Translations under genes and position numbers: made by a program | Notes under the pieces: generated by a model | The model's input: the letters and a program-made list of their open reading frames with translations, nothing else | Databases searched by the model: none | Told to the model about the DNA's origin: nothing | Assembly (NCBI GenBank): GCA_002842095.1 | Contig: PHCB01000009.1 | Location: forward strand, 133,468 to 197,467 | Direction: 5' to 3' | DNA from: a candidate division BRC1 bacterium HGW-BRC1-1 | Lineage (GTDB): Bacteria > Sumerlaeota > Sumerlaeia > Sumerlaeales > Sumerlaeaceae | DNA: 64,000 nucleotides | Part shown: piece after piece, positions 35,560 through 44,513 of the stretch | Position numbering within the stretch: the first letter of the stretch is position 1 | Layout: each line of letters begins with the position of its first letter

Positions 35560-38500
35560 ATGCACCCCGTTGAACAGTATCTGAAGAACCTCTCCGAGAT
35601 TCACTGCACCGGGGGCGCGACGGCGGAGACCTCCTATTACGCCCGACTCGAAACGCTGCTCAACGAAGTCGGCGCAAAACTCAAGCCCAAGGTCCGCGCC
35701 GTCGCCCAACTCGCCAACATGGGCGCGGGTTCGCCCGACTTCGGACTCTTCACCGCCAATCAATTCCAGAAAGCCAAAGACGACAAGCCCCTCAAAGGCG
35801 TGCCACCCGAGCGCGGCGTTGTCGAAGTCAAGGGCTGGACCGACGATTCATTCGTCACCGCCAAGACGGAACAAGTCTCTAAATACTGGAAACACTATGG
35901 GCTGGTGCTCGTCACCAATTACCGCGATTTCGTGCTCATCGGCCGCGACGAAGCCGGCCAGCCGCTCCGCCTTGAAACCTACCGCATGGCCGATTCCGAA
36001 AAAGAGTTCCGCGTCCTGCTGGCCCATCCGCGTAAGGCCGCCGACACGCAGGGTGAACGGTTGCTCGAATTCCTGCGCCGCGTCCTGCTCTACGAGGCCG
36101 CCCTCACCAACCCCGAAGACCTCGCCTGGTTCCTCGCCTCCTACGCTCGCGAAGCCCGCCACCGCGTCGAATTCTTCGCCACGCTACCAGCCCTCGACGG
36201 TCTGCGCAAGGCGCTCGAAGAGGCCCTCGGCATGACCTTCGAGGGCGACAAGGGCGAGCACTTCTTTCAGGCGACGTTTGTCCAGACCCTCTTCTATGGC
36301 ATCTTCTCCTCGTGGGTTCTCTGGTGCCGCGAACACCAGGGCCAGCCCAACACCCCCTTCGACTGGCAGAAGGCTGCATGGACTCTCCACGTGCCCATGG
36401 TAAAAAGCCTCTTCGACCAGATAGCCACCCCCACCAAGCTGAAACCGCTGGACATCGAAGAGGTGCTCGACTGGGCCGGGGCCGCGCTCAACCGGGTGGA
36501 CCGCACCGCCTTCTTCGCCAAGTTCGAGGAAGAGCACGCCGTCCAGTATTTCTACGAGCCTTTCCTCAATGCCTACGATCCCGAATTGCGCAAGGAACTC
36601 GGCGTCTGGTACACCCCGCCGGAAATCGTCCGCTATCAGGTCGAGCGAGTCGACCGTGTCCTGCGTGAGGAATTGAACCTACCCGACGGCCTGGCCGACG
36701 ACAACGTCGTCGTGCTCGATCCCTGTTGCGGCACCGGCGCCTATCTGGTCGAGACGCTCAAGCGCATCCACAAGACGCTCAAAGAGAAAGGCGGCAGCGC
36801 GCTGACGGCGCAGAAACTCAAGACCGCCGCCATGAAACGCGTCTTCGGCTTCGAGATACTTCCCGCGCCATTCGTCGTCGCGCACCTACAGCTCGGCCTG
36901 ATGTTGCGCCAACTCGGCGCGCCCCTCGATCACGACACCGACCAGCGCGCGGGTGTGTACCTGACCAACGCCCTGACCGGCTGGGAACCACTCAAAAAGC
37001 CCAAGGACGAAATACCCGGCCTCTATCCCGAACTGAGGGAGGAGCGCGACGCCGCCAATAAGGTGAAGCAGGAAGCCCCGATCCTCGTCATCCTCGGCAA
37101 CCCTCCCTACAACGGCTATGCGGGCTTTGCGATGGAAGAGGAGCGCGACCTCGTGACCGCCTACCGCACGACCAAGCGCGCGCCCAAACCCGAGGGTCAG
37201 GGGCTTAACGATCTCTACATTCGCTTCTTCCGCATGGCCGAGCGCCGCATCGTCGAAAAGTCAGGCAAAGGCGTGGTCTGCTATATCTCCAATTACTCCT
37301 GGCTCGAAGGCCTCAGCCATACCGGCATGAGGGAGCGGTATCTGGAAGTATTCGACCGCGTGTGGATTGACTGTCTCAATGGCGACAAATACAAGACGGG
37401 CAAGCTAACTCCCTGGGGCGAATCCGACCCGAGCATCTTCTCCACCGATTCAAACCGCGAAGGCATTCAGGTTGGGACGGCGATCAGCCTGCTCGTTCGT
37501 AAAGAGAAAGGCGCCATGAAAGACGGCCTGCGTTGTGGCGCTCCCCGGTTTCGCCATCTCTGGGGCAAGGCCAAGCACGCCGAGATTCTCCGCAACGCGA
37601 CCGGACAGGAGAAGGCAAAATACGAATTGCTCTCGCCCTCAGTAGAGATTGGCTATCCCCTGATGCCTGCCCAAGTGGATGCAGGGTATTTGACATGGCC
37701 GCAACTGCCCAAGCTCTTCCCTGTTTCCTTTCCCGGAGTGAAGACCAGCCGCGACGAGTTTCTCGTGGACATCGACCGCGCGGCTCTTGAAGAGCGCATC
37801 GGCGCTTACTTTGATCCATCCCTGTCCCATGAAGAGATCGCCCGCCGTTGGCCATCGGTCATGGAGGAACGTGAACAATACAAGGCCCGCAAGATTCGAG
37901 ACTACCTCGTACGGCGCGGCCGCACAAAAGGCCATATCGTCCGCTATGCCTATCGCCCTTTCGACGTGCGCTGGCTCTATTGGGAACCGGAAACAGATTT
38001 ACTCGATCGAGAGCGCAGCGAGTATTTCCCGCAGGTATTCGAGGGGAATTATTGTTTGGTTTCCCAACAGAAACCACGAAGGGATTGGTCACGCCCGCAA
38101 TGTGTTATGCCCATTGGCTGCCTTGATCTTTTTGATCGAGGCGCAACCTGCTTTCCTTTGCTTGTTCGACAAGGCCACTCCGCCAATGATCTATTCAGTA
38201 TGGAGGCAGAGGAAAATCCGCCAAATGCTTCTCCTCTTCTTCAAGAATACTCAAAGCAATTTCCTGCTTCGCCTGATCTGGTGTTTCACCATGCAATAGC
38301 GATAATGCACGCGGCAATCTACAACCAAAACAATGCTGGTGGGCTTCGCCAGGACTGGCCGCGTATCCCGCTCCCCGCGAAGAAGAAGGCTTTGCTCGAT
38401 TCCGCCGCGCTGGGCCGCCGCGTCGCTGCGCTGCTCGACACCGAGAAACCAGTCGATGGCGTGACCTGCGGCAAGATCGACGCACGGCTGAAGCCGCTGG

Positions 38501-38919
38501 GCGTGATCCGCAAGGCAGGTGGCGGTGCACTCGACCCCGGCGCGGGCGCGCTGGAGCTGACGGCGGGCTGGGGACATGGCGGCAAGGGGGGTGTCTGCAT
38601 GCCCGGACGGGGCAAAGCCGAAGAGCGAGAGACAAAAGACGAAGGGCAGACAAAAGCCTTTGGCGACGCGACGCTCGACATCTATCTCAACGGCGAGGCG
38701 TATTGGGAGAACGTGCCTCTGGCCGTGTGGGACTACACCATCGGCGGGTATCAGGTGATCAAGAAGTGGCTGAGCTACCGCGAGAAAACGATGCTGGGGC
38801 GCGGCCTGACGATGGAAGAAACCGAATACGTAACTGAAATGGTCCGCCGCATCGCCGCGCTGATCCTGCTCCAGCCCGAGCTTGACGCAAACTACCAAAC
38901 CGTCAAAGCCGAGACCTAG
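35560..38919 (+). CDS. Single-chain restriction-modification enzyme (type ISP/IIG-like) with nuclease and N6-adenine methylase
   Basis: 1119 residues. The N-terminal domain has a PD-(D/E)xK nuclease pattern: SPD60FGLF and VVE89VK91GW. A helical connector follows, then the gamma-type N6-adenine methyltransferase with motif I DPCCGTGAYL at about 386-395 and motif IV GNPPYNG at about 512-518. The remainder, about 550 residues, resembles the type ISP specificity domain, including YNQNNAGGLRQDWPRIPLP and WENVPLAVWDYTIGGYQVI. Full type ISP enzymes have a helicase between nuclease and methylase; none is seen here. Cutting and modification would be in one polypeptide, with no separate methylase or specificity subunit. 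GGGAG lies five bases before the ATG. A 34-codon ORF (35469-35573) overlaps its start and may not be real. Confidence 0.85.
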   Translation: MHPVEQYLKNLSEIHCTGGATAETSYYARLETLLNEVGAKLKPKVRAVAQLANMGAGSPDFGLFTANQFQKAKDDKPLKGVPPERGVVEVKGWTDDSFVTAKTEQVSKYWKHYGLVLVTNYRDFVLIGRDEAGQPLRLETYRMADSEKEFRVLLAHPRKAADTQGERLLEFLRRVLLYEAALTNPEDLAWFLASYAREARHRVEFFATLPALDGLRKALEEALGMTFEGDKGEHFFQATFVQTLFYGIFSSWVLWCREHQGQPNTPFDWQKAAWTLHVPMVKSLFDQIATPTKLKPLDIEEVLDWAGAALNRVDRTAFFAKFEEEHAVQYFYEPFLNAYDPELRKELGVWYTPPEIVRYQVERVDRVLREELNLPDGLADDNVVVLDPCCGTGAYLVETLKRIHKTLKEKGGSALTAQKLKTAAMKRVFGFEILPAPFVVAHLQLGLMLRQLGAPLDHDTDQRAGVYLTNALTGWEPLKKPKDEIPGLYPELREERDAANKVKQEAPILVILGNPPYNGYAGFAMEEERDLVTAYRTTKRAPKPEGQGLNDLYIRFFRMAERRIVEKSGKGVVCYISNYSWLEGLSHTGMRERYLEVFDRVWIDCLNGDKYKTGKLTPWGESDPSIFSTDSNREGIQVGTAISLLVRKEKGAMKDGLRCGAPRFRHLWGKAKHAEILRNATGQEKAKYELLSPSVEIGYPLMPAQVDAGYLTWPQLPKLFPVSFPGVKTSRDEFLVDIDRAALEERIGAYFDPSLSHEEIARRWPSVMEEREQYKARKIRDYLVRRGRTKGHIVRYAYRPFDVRWLYWEPETDLLDRERSEYFPQVFEGNYCLVSQQKPRRDWSRPQCVMPIGCLDLFDRGATCFPLLVRQGHSANDLFSMEAEENPPNASPLLQEYSKQFPASPDLVFHHAIAIMHAAIYNQNNAGGLRQDWPRIPLPAKKKALLDSAALGRRVAALLDTEKPVDGVTCGKIDARLKPLGVIRKAGGGALDPGAGALELTAGWGHGGKGGVCMPGRGKAEERETKDEGQTKAFGDATLDIYLNGEAYWENVPLAVWDYTIGGYQVIKKWLSYREKTMLGRGLTMEETEYVTEMVRRIAALILLQPELDANYQTVKAET

Positions 38920-39072
38920 GATTGGCCGAAGGGGTGAGTGCGGATAGTTTTTTGCAAGTCTGATTACCCCCCGCACCACCGTTGACAACGGCGCTTTGCC
39001 GGTGCGTTTGTGGCGGGTACACACCGCTGCGGGGTTTGTCGGGCGGGTCTCGGTGGCGAAAGGCTTGGGTTC

Positions 39073-40359
39073 TTGAGAACAGTTCTGAAATTTGTGCTGA
39101 TCGTTGCGGTGGTGGCGGGGGCGTTCTATATTTACCAGCGCGTGAAACCTGCGCGCGAGACTGCGGTCACCACCCCCGAGCTGCGTGAGGTGGTGGAGGT
39201 GGTTGTGGCCAGCGGCAAGTTGCGGGCGCGGCGGCGCAGCGAACTGGGGGCCGAGGTGGCCGGGGTGGTGGAATCGGTGTCGGTGGAAGAGGGCGCGCAG
39301 GTGACCACGGGTCAGGTGGTCGTGCGCCTGCGCGACGAGGAAGCGCGGTTGCGACTGGCGCAGTCCGCCTCCGCTCTCGACACCGCCCGGGCAAATCTCG
39401 CCAAGGTGGAGGCGGGCCCACAGCCCGAGGAGATCAAGCGGGCCGAGGCCGACGTGGTGCGCGAAGAGGCGATGCTCCTCCAGCGCGAACAGGATTTGGA
39501 TCGGCTGCAGAAGTTGTTCGAGAAGAACATCGTGAACACGGCCGACTACCAGAAGGCGCGCAACGAGCGCGATGTGGCGCACGCGGCCGTGGACGCCGCC
39601 CAGCGCGGCGTGGATTTGCTGAAGGCTCAGCCGCGCGCCGTGGATCTGGAACTGGCCCGCGCCCGCGTGGCCGAAAGCCAGGCCGCCCTGGCCGCCGAGC
39701 GCGAGCAGCTCGACAAGCGCACCGTGCGCAGCGCGCTGGCCGGAGTGGTGACCACGCGCAACGCCGAGCCGGGCCAGGCCGTGAGCGTCGGCACCAGGCT
39801 GCTGGCCATCGACGACATGAGCGACCCCGAGGTGCTGGTGGAAACCGACGAAAATAATCTGGCCAAGCTGCGCGTGGATCAGCCCGCCACCATGGTGGCG
39901 CCGGCATTTCGCGACCAGCCCATCACGGGCACGCTGCGCCAGATTGGCCCCGAGGTGGATTACGAGCGCGGCGTGGTGGCGCTGCGCCTGACACCGGGCC
40001 CGCTGCCCGAGTTTGCGCGACCCAACATGACGCTCGACACGAGCATCGAGGTTGGGCGCTTCGCCGACGCGGTCTCCGTGCCGGTGTCGGCGGTGGTGCG
40101 CCGCGACAACGGCGAGTTTGTGGTGGTGGTGGAAAACGAACGCGCGAGGCTGCGCAAGGTGACGGTGCTCGGGCGCAGCCCGGAGTACGCCGCGTTGGAG
40201 AACCTCGACGCGCCCGCCGTGGTGCTGCGTGCTGCATCCGTGGAAGAGGGCGAGCGCGTGAAGGCGGTCAGCGGCGAGCAAGCCGCCGAGGCCGAAGCAT
40301 CCGCCCGCGCCGCCGCCACCCCCGTGGAACCATCCAGCGCCGCGGACCGCCGCCCGTGA
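39073..40359 (+). CDS. HlyD/MacA-type periplasmic membrane-fusion protein
   Basis: About 428 residues. It has an N-terminal anchor helix (LKFVLIVAVVAGAFYIYQ), a biotinyl-lipoyl half motif (VVEVVVASGKLRARRRSELG then GVVESVSVEEGAQVTTGQVV), a long coiled-coil hairpin (about 75-200), a second half motif (GVVTTRNAEPGQAVSVGTRL) and beta-barrel domains. It links the inner-membrane pump to an outer-membrane channel. The TTG at 39073 with AAAGG upstream is a likely start; GTG at 39010 is the alternative. The stop overlaps the next gene as GTGA. No TolC-like gene is adjacent. Confidence 0.88.
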   Translation: MRTVLKFVLIVAVVAGAFYIYQRVKPARETAVTTPELREVVEVVVASGKLRARRRSELGAEVAGVVESVSVEEGAQVTTGQVVVRLRDEEARLRLAQSASALDTARANLAKVEAGPQPEEIKRAEADVVREEAMLLQREQDLDRLQKLFEKNIVNTADYQKARNERDVAHAAVDAAQRGVDLLKAQPRAVDLELARARVAESQAALAAEREQLDKRTVRSALAGVVTTRNAEPGQAVSVGTRLLAIDDMSDPEVLVETDENNLAKLRVDQPATMVAPAFRDQPITGTLRQIGPEVDYERGVVALRLTPGPLPEFARPNMTLDTSIEVGRFADAVSVPVSAVVRRDNGEFVVVVENERARLRKVTVLGRSPEYAALENLDAPAVVLRAASVEEGERVKAVSGEQAAEAEASARAAATPVEPSSAADRRP

Positions 40360-41612
40360 TCGACCGCTTCTCGCGCTCGGTGGCGTTGCGCAATCTCGGG
40401 TTCAATCTTGGCCAGAGCGCGCTCACGGTGGGCGTCGTTGCCATCAGCGTGACGCTGGTTATTTTCCTCGGTGCGCTCATCGGTGGGTTACAGCGGCGGC
40501 TCATCAGCAGCGTCACGGGCAGTGTGCCCCACGTGGTGGTGCGCCAGGCCGAGCGCGACCCCGTGGCCGCGTGGGACCTGCCCCGCACCGGCCCCGACGC
40601 GCCCATCGTGGTGGGCGAAGAGGTGAAGCTGCAACAGCGCAAAATGAAGATCGAAGATTGGGCCGTGTGGACCAGCCGCCTGCGCGATTTCGACCCGGAC
40701 ATTCTGGCGGTGTCGCCCGTGGTGGAGGGTCAGGCGATCCTCGCGCGGGGCGAAAAGCGCCAGTCCATTTCGGTGACGGGAGTCACGCCCGAGTTGCACA
40801 ACAAGGTGGTGGAGATCGAGGACAAGCTGGTGAGCGGGCGGTTCTTCGGGCTCAACGGCGGCGAGGCGGCCATCGGGTTCAAGCTGGCCGAAGAGTTCGC
40901 CGTGCGGCTGGGCGACAAAGTGCGCATCACCAGCTCGGAGGGGACGGTGGGCGATTACACCGTGGCGGGGATTTTCGACACGGGCTTCGCCGCCGTGGAT
41001 GGCCGCACGGTGTTCGTGACGCTGCGCGATGCGCAGTCGCTGTTCCAGCTGGGCGGCGCGGTGACCAGCATCGGGCTGAAGCTGCGCACGATTTTCGAGG
41101 CGGACACGCTGGCCGCGCGCCTGATGACGCAGATGCCGTACGAGGCCGAGTCGTGGATGGAGCAGAACCAGACGCTGCTCAGCGGCCTGCGGGCGCAGTC
41201 GCAGTCGAGCAATTTGATCATCGGGTTCACGGTGGTGGCGTCGGGGTTTGGCATCGCCGCCATTCTCATCATGGCGGTGGTCAGCAAGCTGCGCGAGATC
41301 GGGATTTACAAAGCCATCGGCGCCACGCGTCGGCAGATTCTCGCCACGTTCACGTTTCAGGGCACGCTGCTGGCGCTGGTGGGCAGCCTGGTGGGCACGG
41401 CGCTGGGGGTGGGGCTCACGCTGGGGCTCATGCAGGTGCGCATGGCGGCCAGTTCCACGGGGCGCACGGTGGAGGTGTTCCCCATGATGCTGACCGGCGG
41501 GCTGATCGCCACGGCCATCGGCATGGCCACGGGGGTTGGGTTTCTGGCGTCGCTGTATCCGGCGTGGCGGGCCGCGCGGGTGGATCCCATCGAGGTGATT
41601 CGGGGGGCATGA
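40356..41612 (+). CDS. FtsX/MacB-type ABC transporter permease
   Basis: 418 residues, GTG start overlapping the membrane-fusion gene. It shows the classic layout of one N-terminal helix (LTVGVVAISVTLVIFLGALI), a large periplasmic domain (about 45-260) and three C-terminal helices with MAVVSKLREIGIYKAIGATRRQI, the coupling element typical of FtsX/LolC/MacB proteins. With the ATPase and the fusion protein it forms a mechanotransmission-type exporter, which pumps substrates from the periplasm or membrane outward. Its stop overlaps the ATPase ATG (ATGA). Confidence 0.9.
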   Translation: MIDRFSRSVALRNLGFNLGQSALTVGVVAISVTLVIFLGALIGGLQRRLISSVTGSVPHVVVRQAERDPVAAWDLPRTGPDAPIVVGEEVKLQQRKMKIEDWAVWTSRLRDFDPDILAVSPVVEGQAILARGEKRQSISVTGVTPELHNKVVEIEDKLVSGRFFGLNGGEAAIGFKLAEEFAVRLGDKVRITSSEGTVGDYTVAGIFDTGFAAVDGRTVFVTLRDAQSLFQLGGAVTSIGLKLRTIFEADTLAARLMTQMPYEAESWMEQNQTLLSGLRAQSQSSNLIIGFTVVASGFGIAAILIMAVVSKLREIGIYKAIGATRRQILATFTFQGTLLALVGSLVGTALGVGLTLGLMQVRMAASSTGRTVEVFPMMLTGGLIATAIGMATGVGFLASLYPAWRAARVDPIEVIRGA

Positions 41613-42349
41613 GCGGGGGGATGGACGGTATGGACACTATGGACGAAATGGACGCGCGGGCGGCGGTTGCGGGCGACGATGATGCCGCGACGCAGGTGTT
41701 TGATATCGACAAGATTTTCACCGATGGGATCACCACGCAGGTGTTGTTCGATGTGAACCTGACGGTGCGGAAGGGCGAGTTTCTGGCGATCATCGGGGCG
41801 TCGGGCAGCGGCAAAACCACGCTGCTGAACATCATCGGCCTGCTGGACAAACCGACCCGGGGGCGGGTGATGCTGAGCGGACGCGATGCCGCGGCGTTGA
41901 GCGAGGACGAGCGCGCGCGGATGCGGCGCGATTATCTCGGGTTCATCTTTCAGTTCCATTATTTGTCGCCCGAGTTCAACGTGCTGGAAAACGCGCTCAT
42001 GCCCTGCCGCCTGCGCGGTCGCGCCGCCGAGCGCGAAAACACCGACCGCGTGCAGGGCCTGCTGGAGCGCGTGGGTCTGGGCGACCGACTGCGCAACCGC
42101 CCGTCGCAGCTATCCGGCGGTCAGCAGCAGCGCGTAGCCATCGTGCGCGCCCTGGCCAACGACCCAATGCTGGTCCTGGCCGACGAACCCACCGGCAACC
42201 TCGACAGCAAATCCGGCCGGGGCGTCTTCGACCTGATGCGCGAGTTGAACCAGGCAACAGGCAAAGCCTTCGTCATCGTCACCCACGACGAAATGTTCGC
42301 CAAAGAAGCCGACCGGGTGGTGCACATCGTGGACGGAAGGATCGAGTAA
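41609..42349 (+). CDS. MacB/LolD-type ABC ATPase with repeat-encoded N-terminus
   Basis: About 246 residues. Walker A GASGSGKTTLL, Q-loop FIFQFHYLSPEFNVLENALMP, signature QLSGGQQQRVAIVRAL, Walker B MLVLADEPTGNLD and switch FVIVTHD. It is the energy-supplying subunit of the tripartite pump. The ATG overlaps the permease stop (ATGA). Residues 5-15 (MDGMDTMDEMD) are encoded by a family B ATGGACNNN array, an N-terminal addition of about 25 residues before the ATPase fold begins at QVFDIDKIF. An internal ATG of the array could also serve as start. Confidence 0.92.
   Translation: MSGGMDGMDTMDEMDARAAVAGDDDAATQVFDIDKIFTDGITTQVLFDVNLTVRKGEFLAIIGASGSGKTTLLNIIGLLDKPTRGRVMLSGRDAAALSEDERARMRRDYLGFIFQFHYLSPEFNVLENALMPCRLRGRAAERENTDRVQGLLERVGLGDRLRNRPSQLSGGQQQRVAIVRALANDPMLVLADEPTGNLDSKSGRGVFDLMRELNQATGKAFVIVTHDEMFAKEADRVVHIVDGRIE
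41621..41656 (+). repeat. Family B array inside the ABC ATPase start
   Basis: ATGGACGGT, ATGGACACT, ATGGACGAA, ATGGACGCG in frame with the ATPase. It lies 12 bases into the coding region. Confidence 0.88.
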
Positions 42350-42379
42350 CCGAGCTTAGGCCACCGGCTCCGCTTCAAC

Positions 42380-42413
42380 CGTCCATCGTGTCCATATCGT
42401 CCATTTCGTCCAT
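42380..42413 (-). repeat. Family B array (GTCCAT orientation) after the ABC ATPase
   Basis: GTCCATCGT, GTCCATATC, GTCCATTTC, GTCCAT. Together with 41621-41656 it forms an inverted pair flanking the ATPase gene. Confidence 0.85.
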
Positions 42414-42428
42414 CCCCCCCGCCACCCT

Positions 42429-44105
42429 TCACAAACCCGTCTTGGCCTTGTTTTTCCAGGGGCCGGTGCTCAGGGCGTTGCGTTGTTCCGGGGTCAGGGC
42501 GTTTTCGCTGAAGAGGGCTTGTCCGACGGTGCCGGCGGCTCGCGAGGCTTCGATCTGTTCGATCAGGCGGTCGGCGCTGAAGCCCAGGAACGGGCCCAGG
42601 CCCACCATGATCGGGGGCTTCTGGCCGATGATTTCCAGCGCTTCCCGCGTCACGTTTTCCACGCCCTTGGCGTCGGGGCGGTAGGCCATCGTGCAGACCA
42701 GATCCAGCCAGCCCTTTTGCGACCACCTGAGCCAGTTCTGGTGTTTGCCCGTCACCGATTCCTCGGGGTCGGGCACCACGGCGGCGGATACCACAATGCC
42801 CGGGCGCGCGGCGTGCAGACGCGAATGGGCGGCTTGCACGAAGCTCGTCACGCGATCCTCGCGCCAGGTATTCCAGCGCGCCCACAGTTCCTTGTCGCGT
42901 TTCGGGTCCAGCTTGCGCGGGTCGGCGCCGGCCTCCGCCTTGAAGGTTTTTCGGCAATAGTCGCAGTAGCAGAAACCGTCGTCGGGGGTGACCGCGCCGG
43001 GATAGCGGATGTAGTCGAGTTGCACGCCGTCGAGTTCATACGCCTTCGCCAGCCCTTCCAGTTGGCGCAGCAGGAACTCGTGCACCTCGGGCCGCGCGGG
43101 GCAGACGTAAAAGAAGTTCTCCTCGGTGTTGGCGTTGCGCCGCCCCAGACGGTCCAGCGCCAGCCACTCGGGGTGCATGGTCAGCAGGCTGGGTTCCCCG
43201 TCCTGAATTTTCGGCGGGCCTATGAAGAAGATTTCGCACCACGCGTGAATCTCGATGCCGTGGGCGTGGCCCTCGTCGATCATCGTGCGCAGGGGGTCGG
43301 TGCCGCGGTGGCCTTTGTGCTGGGGCATTGAGTCGGCCTCAACAGGCGGGTTGATGGTTCGGCTCCAATAGATGGTCTCGGGGAAAAGCATGTTGGCGTT
43401 CAGCGCGCGGGCGCTCTCAACGGCCTGATGGGCCGACTTCGGGTTGTCGCGGTCGAGGCGCAGCCACAGCGCGCGCCCTTCCGTGGTGGGCGACGCCACG
43501 GCGGCGTAGCTGACGGCCCGGGCCAAAACCACAGCCTCATCGAGCATCGGGCGCGCATCGGCTTCCTTCGTGCCGGCTGCCAGAGCGGCGCTGGCTTTGG
43601 ATACCAGCTCCCGCGCCAGCGCGGCGGAGGTGGCCGCGTCACCCTCGGGCTTGGGCGATTTCGCCAGAAGCTGCTCCGCCTGATAAACGAGGGACTGGGG
43701 CGTGATACGCGCCAACACCCGCTTGCCCTTCACAGATACCTCGGCCCCCACGGGCATGCAATCCAGCACCCATTCGGCGCCCTCGCCATGGCCAGACACC
43801 ACAAAACCGTCGGCGGGGATGGGCGAATCGTTGCCATCGATCGACACAACCACTCCGGCGCGCACCACGGATTCGGCCCCGTAGGGGTTCGTGCCGGTGG
43901 ACGTGCTACCGGAATCGGGGGTGTACAACACCAGGTCGTTCTCGCCGCGACCACCCGGGTAGGTGCGATCGGTGGGATTGGTCTTCGTAATGATGGTTGA
44001 AGTTGTGGCGCCGCTTGAAACTGCGGTCGCTGGAGGGGCCGCAAACGTGAGTGCCGCCGTGAGAAGAAACACCGTACCCGCCGCCAGTAAACGAAAACGC
44101 ACCAT
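42429..44105 (-). CDS. Secreted glycoside-hydrolase-like protein (GHL10/DUF187)
   Basis: 558 residues with a signal peptide (MVRFRLLAAGTVFLLTAALTFA). A beta-rich N-terminal region (about 25-150) is followed by a helical linker, then the TIM-barrel GHL10 domain (about 220-540) with ANMLFPETIYWSR, GIEIHAWCEIFFIG, VHEFLLRQLEGLAKAYELDG and GVQLDYIRYPG. The LDYIRYP motif holds the acidic residue of the putative active site. Family members are thought to act on cell-wall or environmental polysaccharides, but few are characterised. A second GHL10 protein lies at 60639. Transcription is convergent with the efflux operon. Confidence 0.85.
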   Translation of the reverse strand: MVRFRLLAAGTVFLLTAALTFAAPPATAVSSGATTSTIITKTNPTDRTYPGGRGENDLVLYTPDSGSTSTGTNPYGAESVVRAGVVVSIDGNDSPIPADGFVVSGHGEGAEWVLDCMPVGAEVSVKGKRVLARITPQSLVYQAEQLLAKSPKPEGDAATSAALARELVSKASAALAAGTKEADARPMLDEAVVLARAVSYAAVASPTTEGRALWLRLDRDNPKSAHQAVESARALNANMLFPETIYWSRTINPPVEADSMPQHKGHRGTDPLRTMIDEGHAHGIEIHAWCEIFFIGPPKIQDGEPSLLTMHPEWLALDRLGRRNANTEENFFYVCPARPEVHEFLLRQLEGLAKAYELDGVQLDYIRYPGAVTPDDGFCYCDYCRKTFKAEAGADPRKLDPKRDKELWARWNTWREDRVTSFVQAAHSRLHAARPGIVVSAAVVPDPEESVTGKHQNWLRWSQKGWLDLVCTMAYRPDAKGVENVTREALEIIGQKPPIMVGLGPFLGFSADRLIEQIEASRAAGTVGQALFSENALTPEQRNALSTGPWKNKAKTGL

Positions 44106-44317
44106 GGAAAAACCCGCCTTGTGGAAATTGGAATGTTAGCAAAGCCATCGCCGTGCGAGGCGAGGCTTGCAAGCAAAACGGGGAGGGGGCGGGTGAGGGT
44201 GAAGATGGACGAAATGGACCAACTGCAACGGCAGGAGAGGGGGGCGGAAAGAGAACGACAACCAAATACTTTTGCCCCGGTTCAAATGATCATTGAATCC
44301 ATCGCCTGCTCGCGCAT
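44106..44317. other. Divergent intergenic region upstream of the riboswitch
   Basis: About 210 bases with a short family B piece at 44203-44220 (two units). It should hold the promoters for the GHL10 gene and for the riboswitch transcript; none was clear by eye. Confidence 0.4.
44203..44220 (+). repeat. Two-unit family B fragment
   Basis: GATGGACGAAATGGACC, a minimal copy of the ATGGACNNN array. Confidence 0.6.
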
Positions 44318-44480
44318 TATTTGCATCATGGGTCGGACTAACGGAAAGCGGTGTGAATCCGCTGCGAGTCCGTCGCCGTAACCGGAGACAAACGCCACAC
44401 CAATGCCACTGGGCTTCACGCCCGGGAAGGCGCGGCGCGAGGTTGACCCGGAAGCCGGAAGACGAGTTCGAAACCCACAA
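44318..44480 (+). promoter_or_regulatory. Cobalamin (B12) riboswitch
   Basis: All conserved blocks of the adenosylcobalamin-type aptamer are present in order: GCGGTGTGAATCCGC, GTCCGTCGCCGTAACCGG, GCCACTGGGC, CCCGGGAAGGCGCGG and the B12-box region GAAGCCGGAAGACGAG. The ends can pair (TGGGT with ACCCA) as P1. An AAGGAG ribosome binding site at 44499 and the ATG at 44514 follow within 35 bases, which suits translational control by a kissing-loop/SD switch. The gene it precedes is a prepilin-like protein, an unusual target. Confidence 0.9.
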
Positions 44481-44513
44481 CATTATTCCTTCGAGACCAA
44501 GGAGAATTGAGCC

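Noticed and set aside
35469-35573. 34-codon ORF overlapping the R-M gene start
   Set aside because: Composition is unremarkable and there is no recognised antitoxin or controller motif; could be a leader but is unsupported.
38251-40281. 676-aa minus-strand ORF spanning the R-M end and the fusion protein
   Set aside because: Antisense shadow over two well-recognised genes.
40571-41608. Upstream extension of the ABC ATPase ORF
   Set aside because: Frame shadow inside the FtsX permease; the ATG at 41609 overlaps the permease stop.
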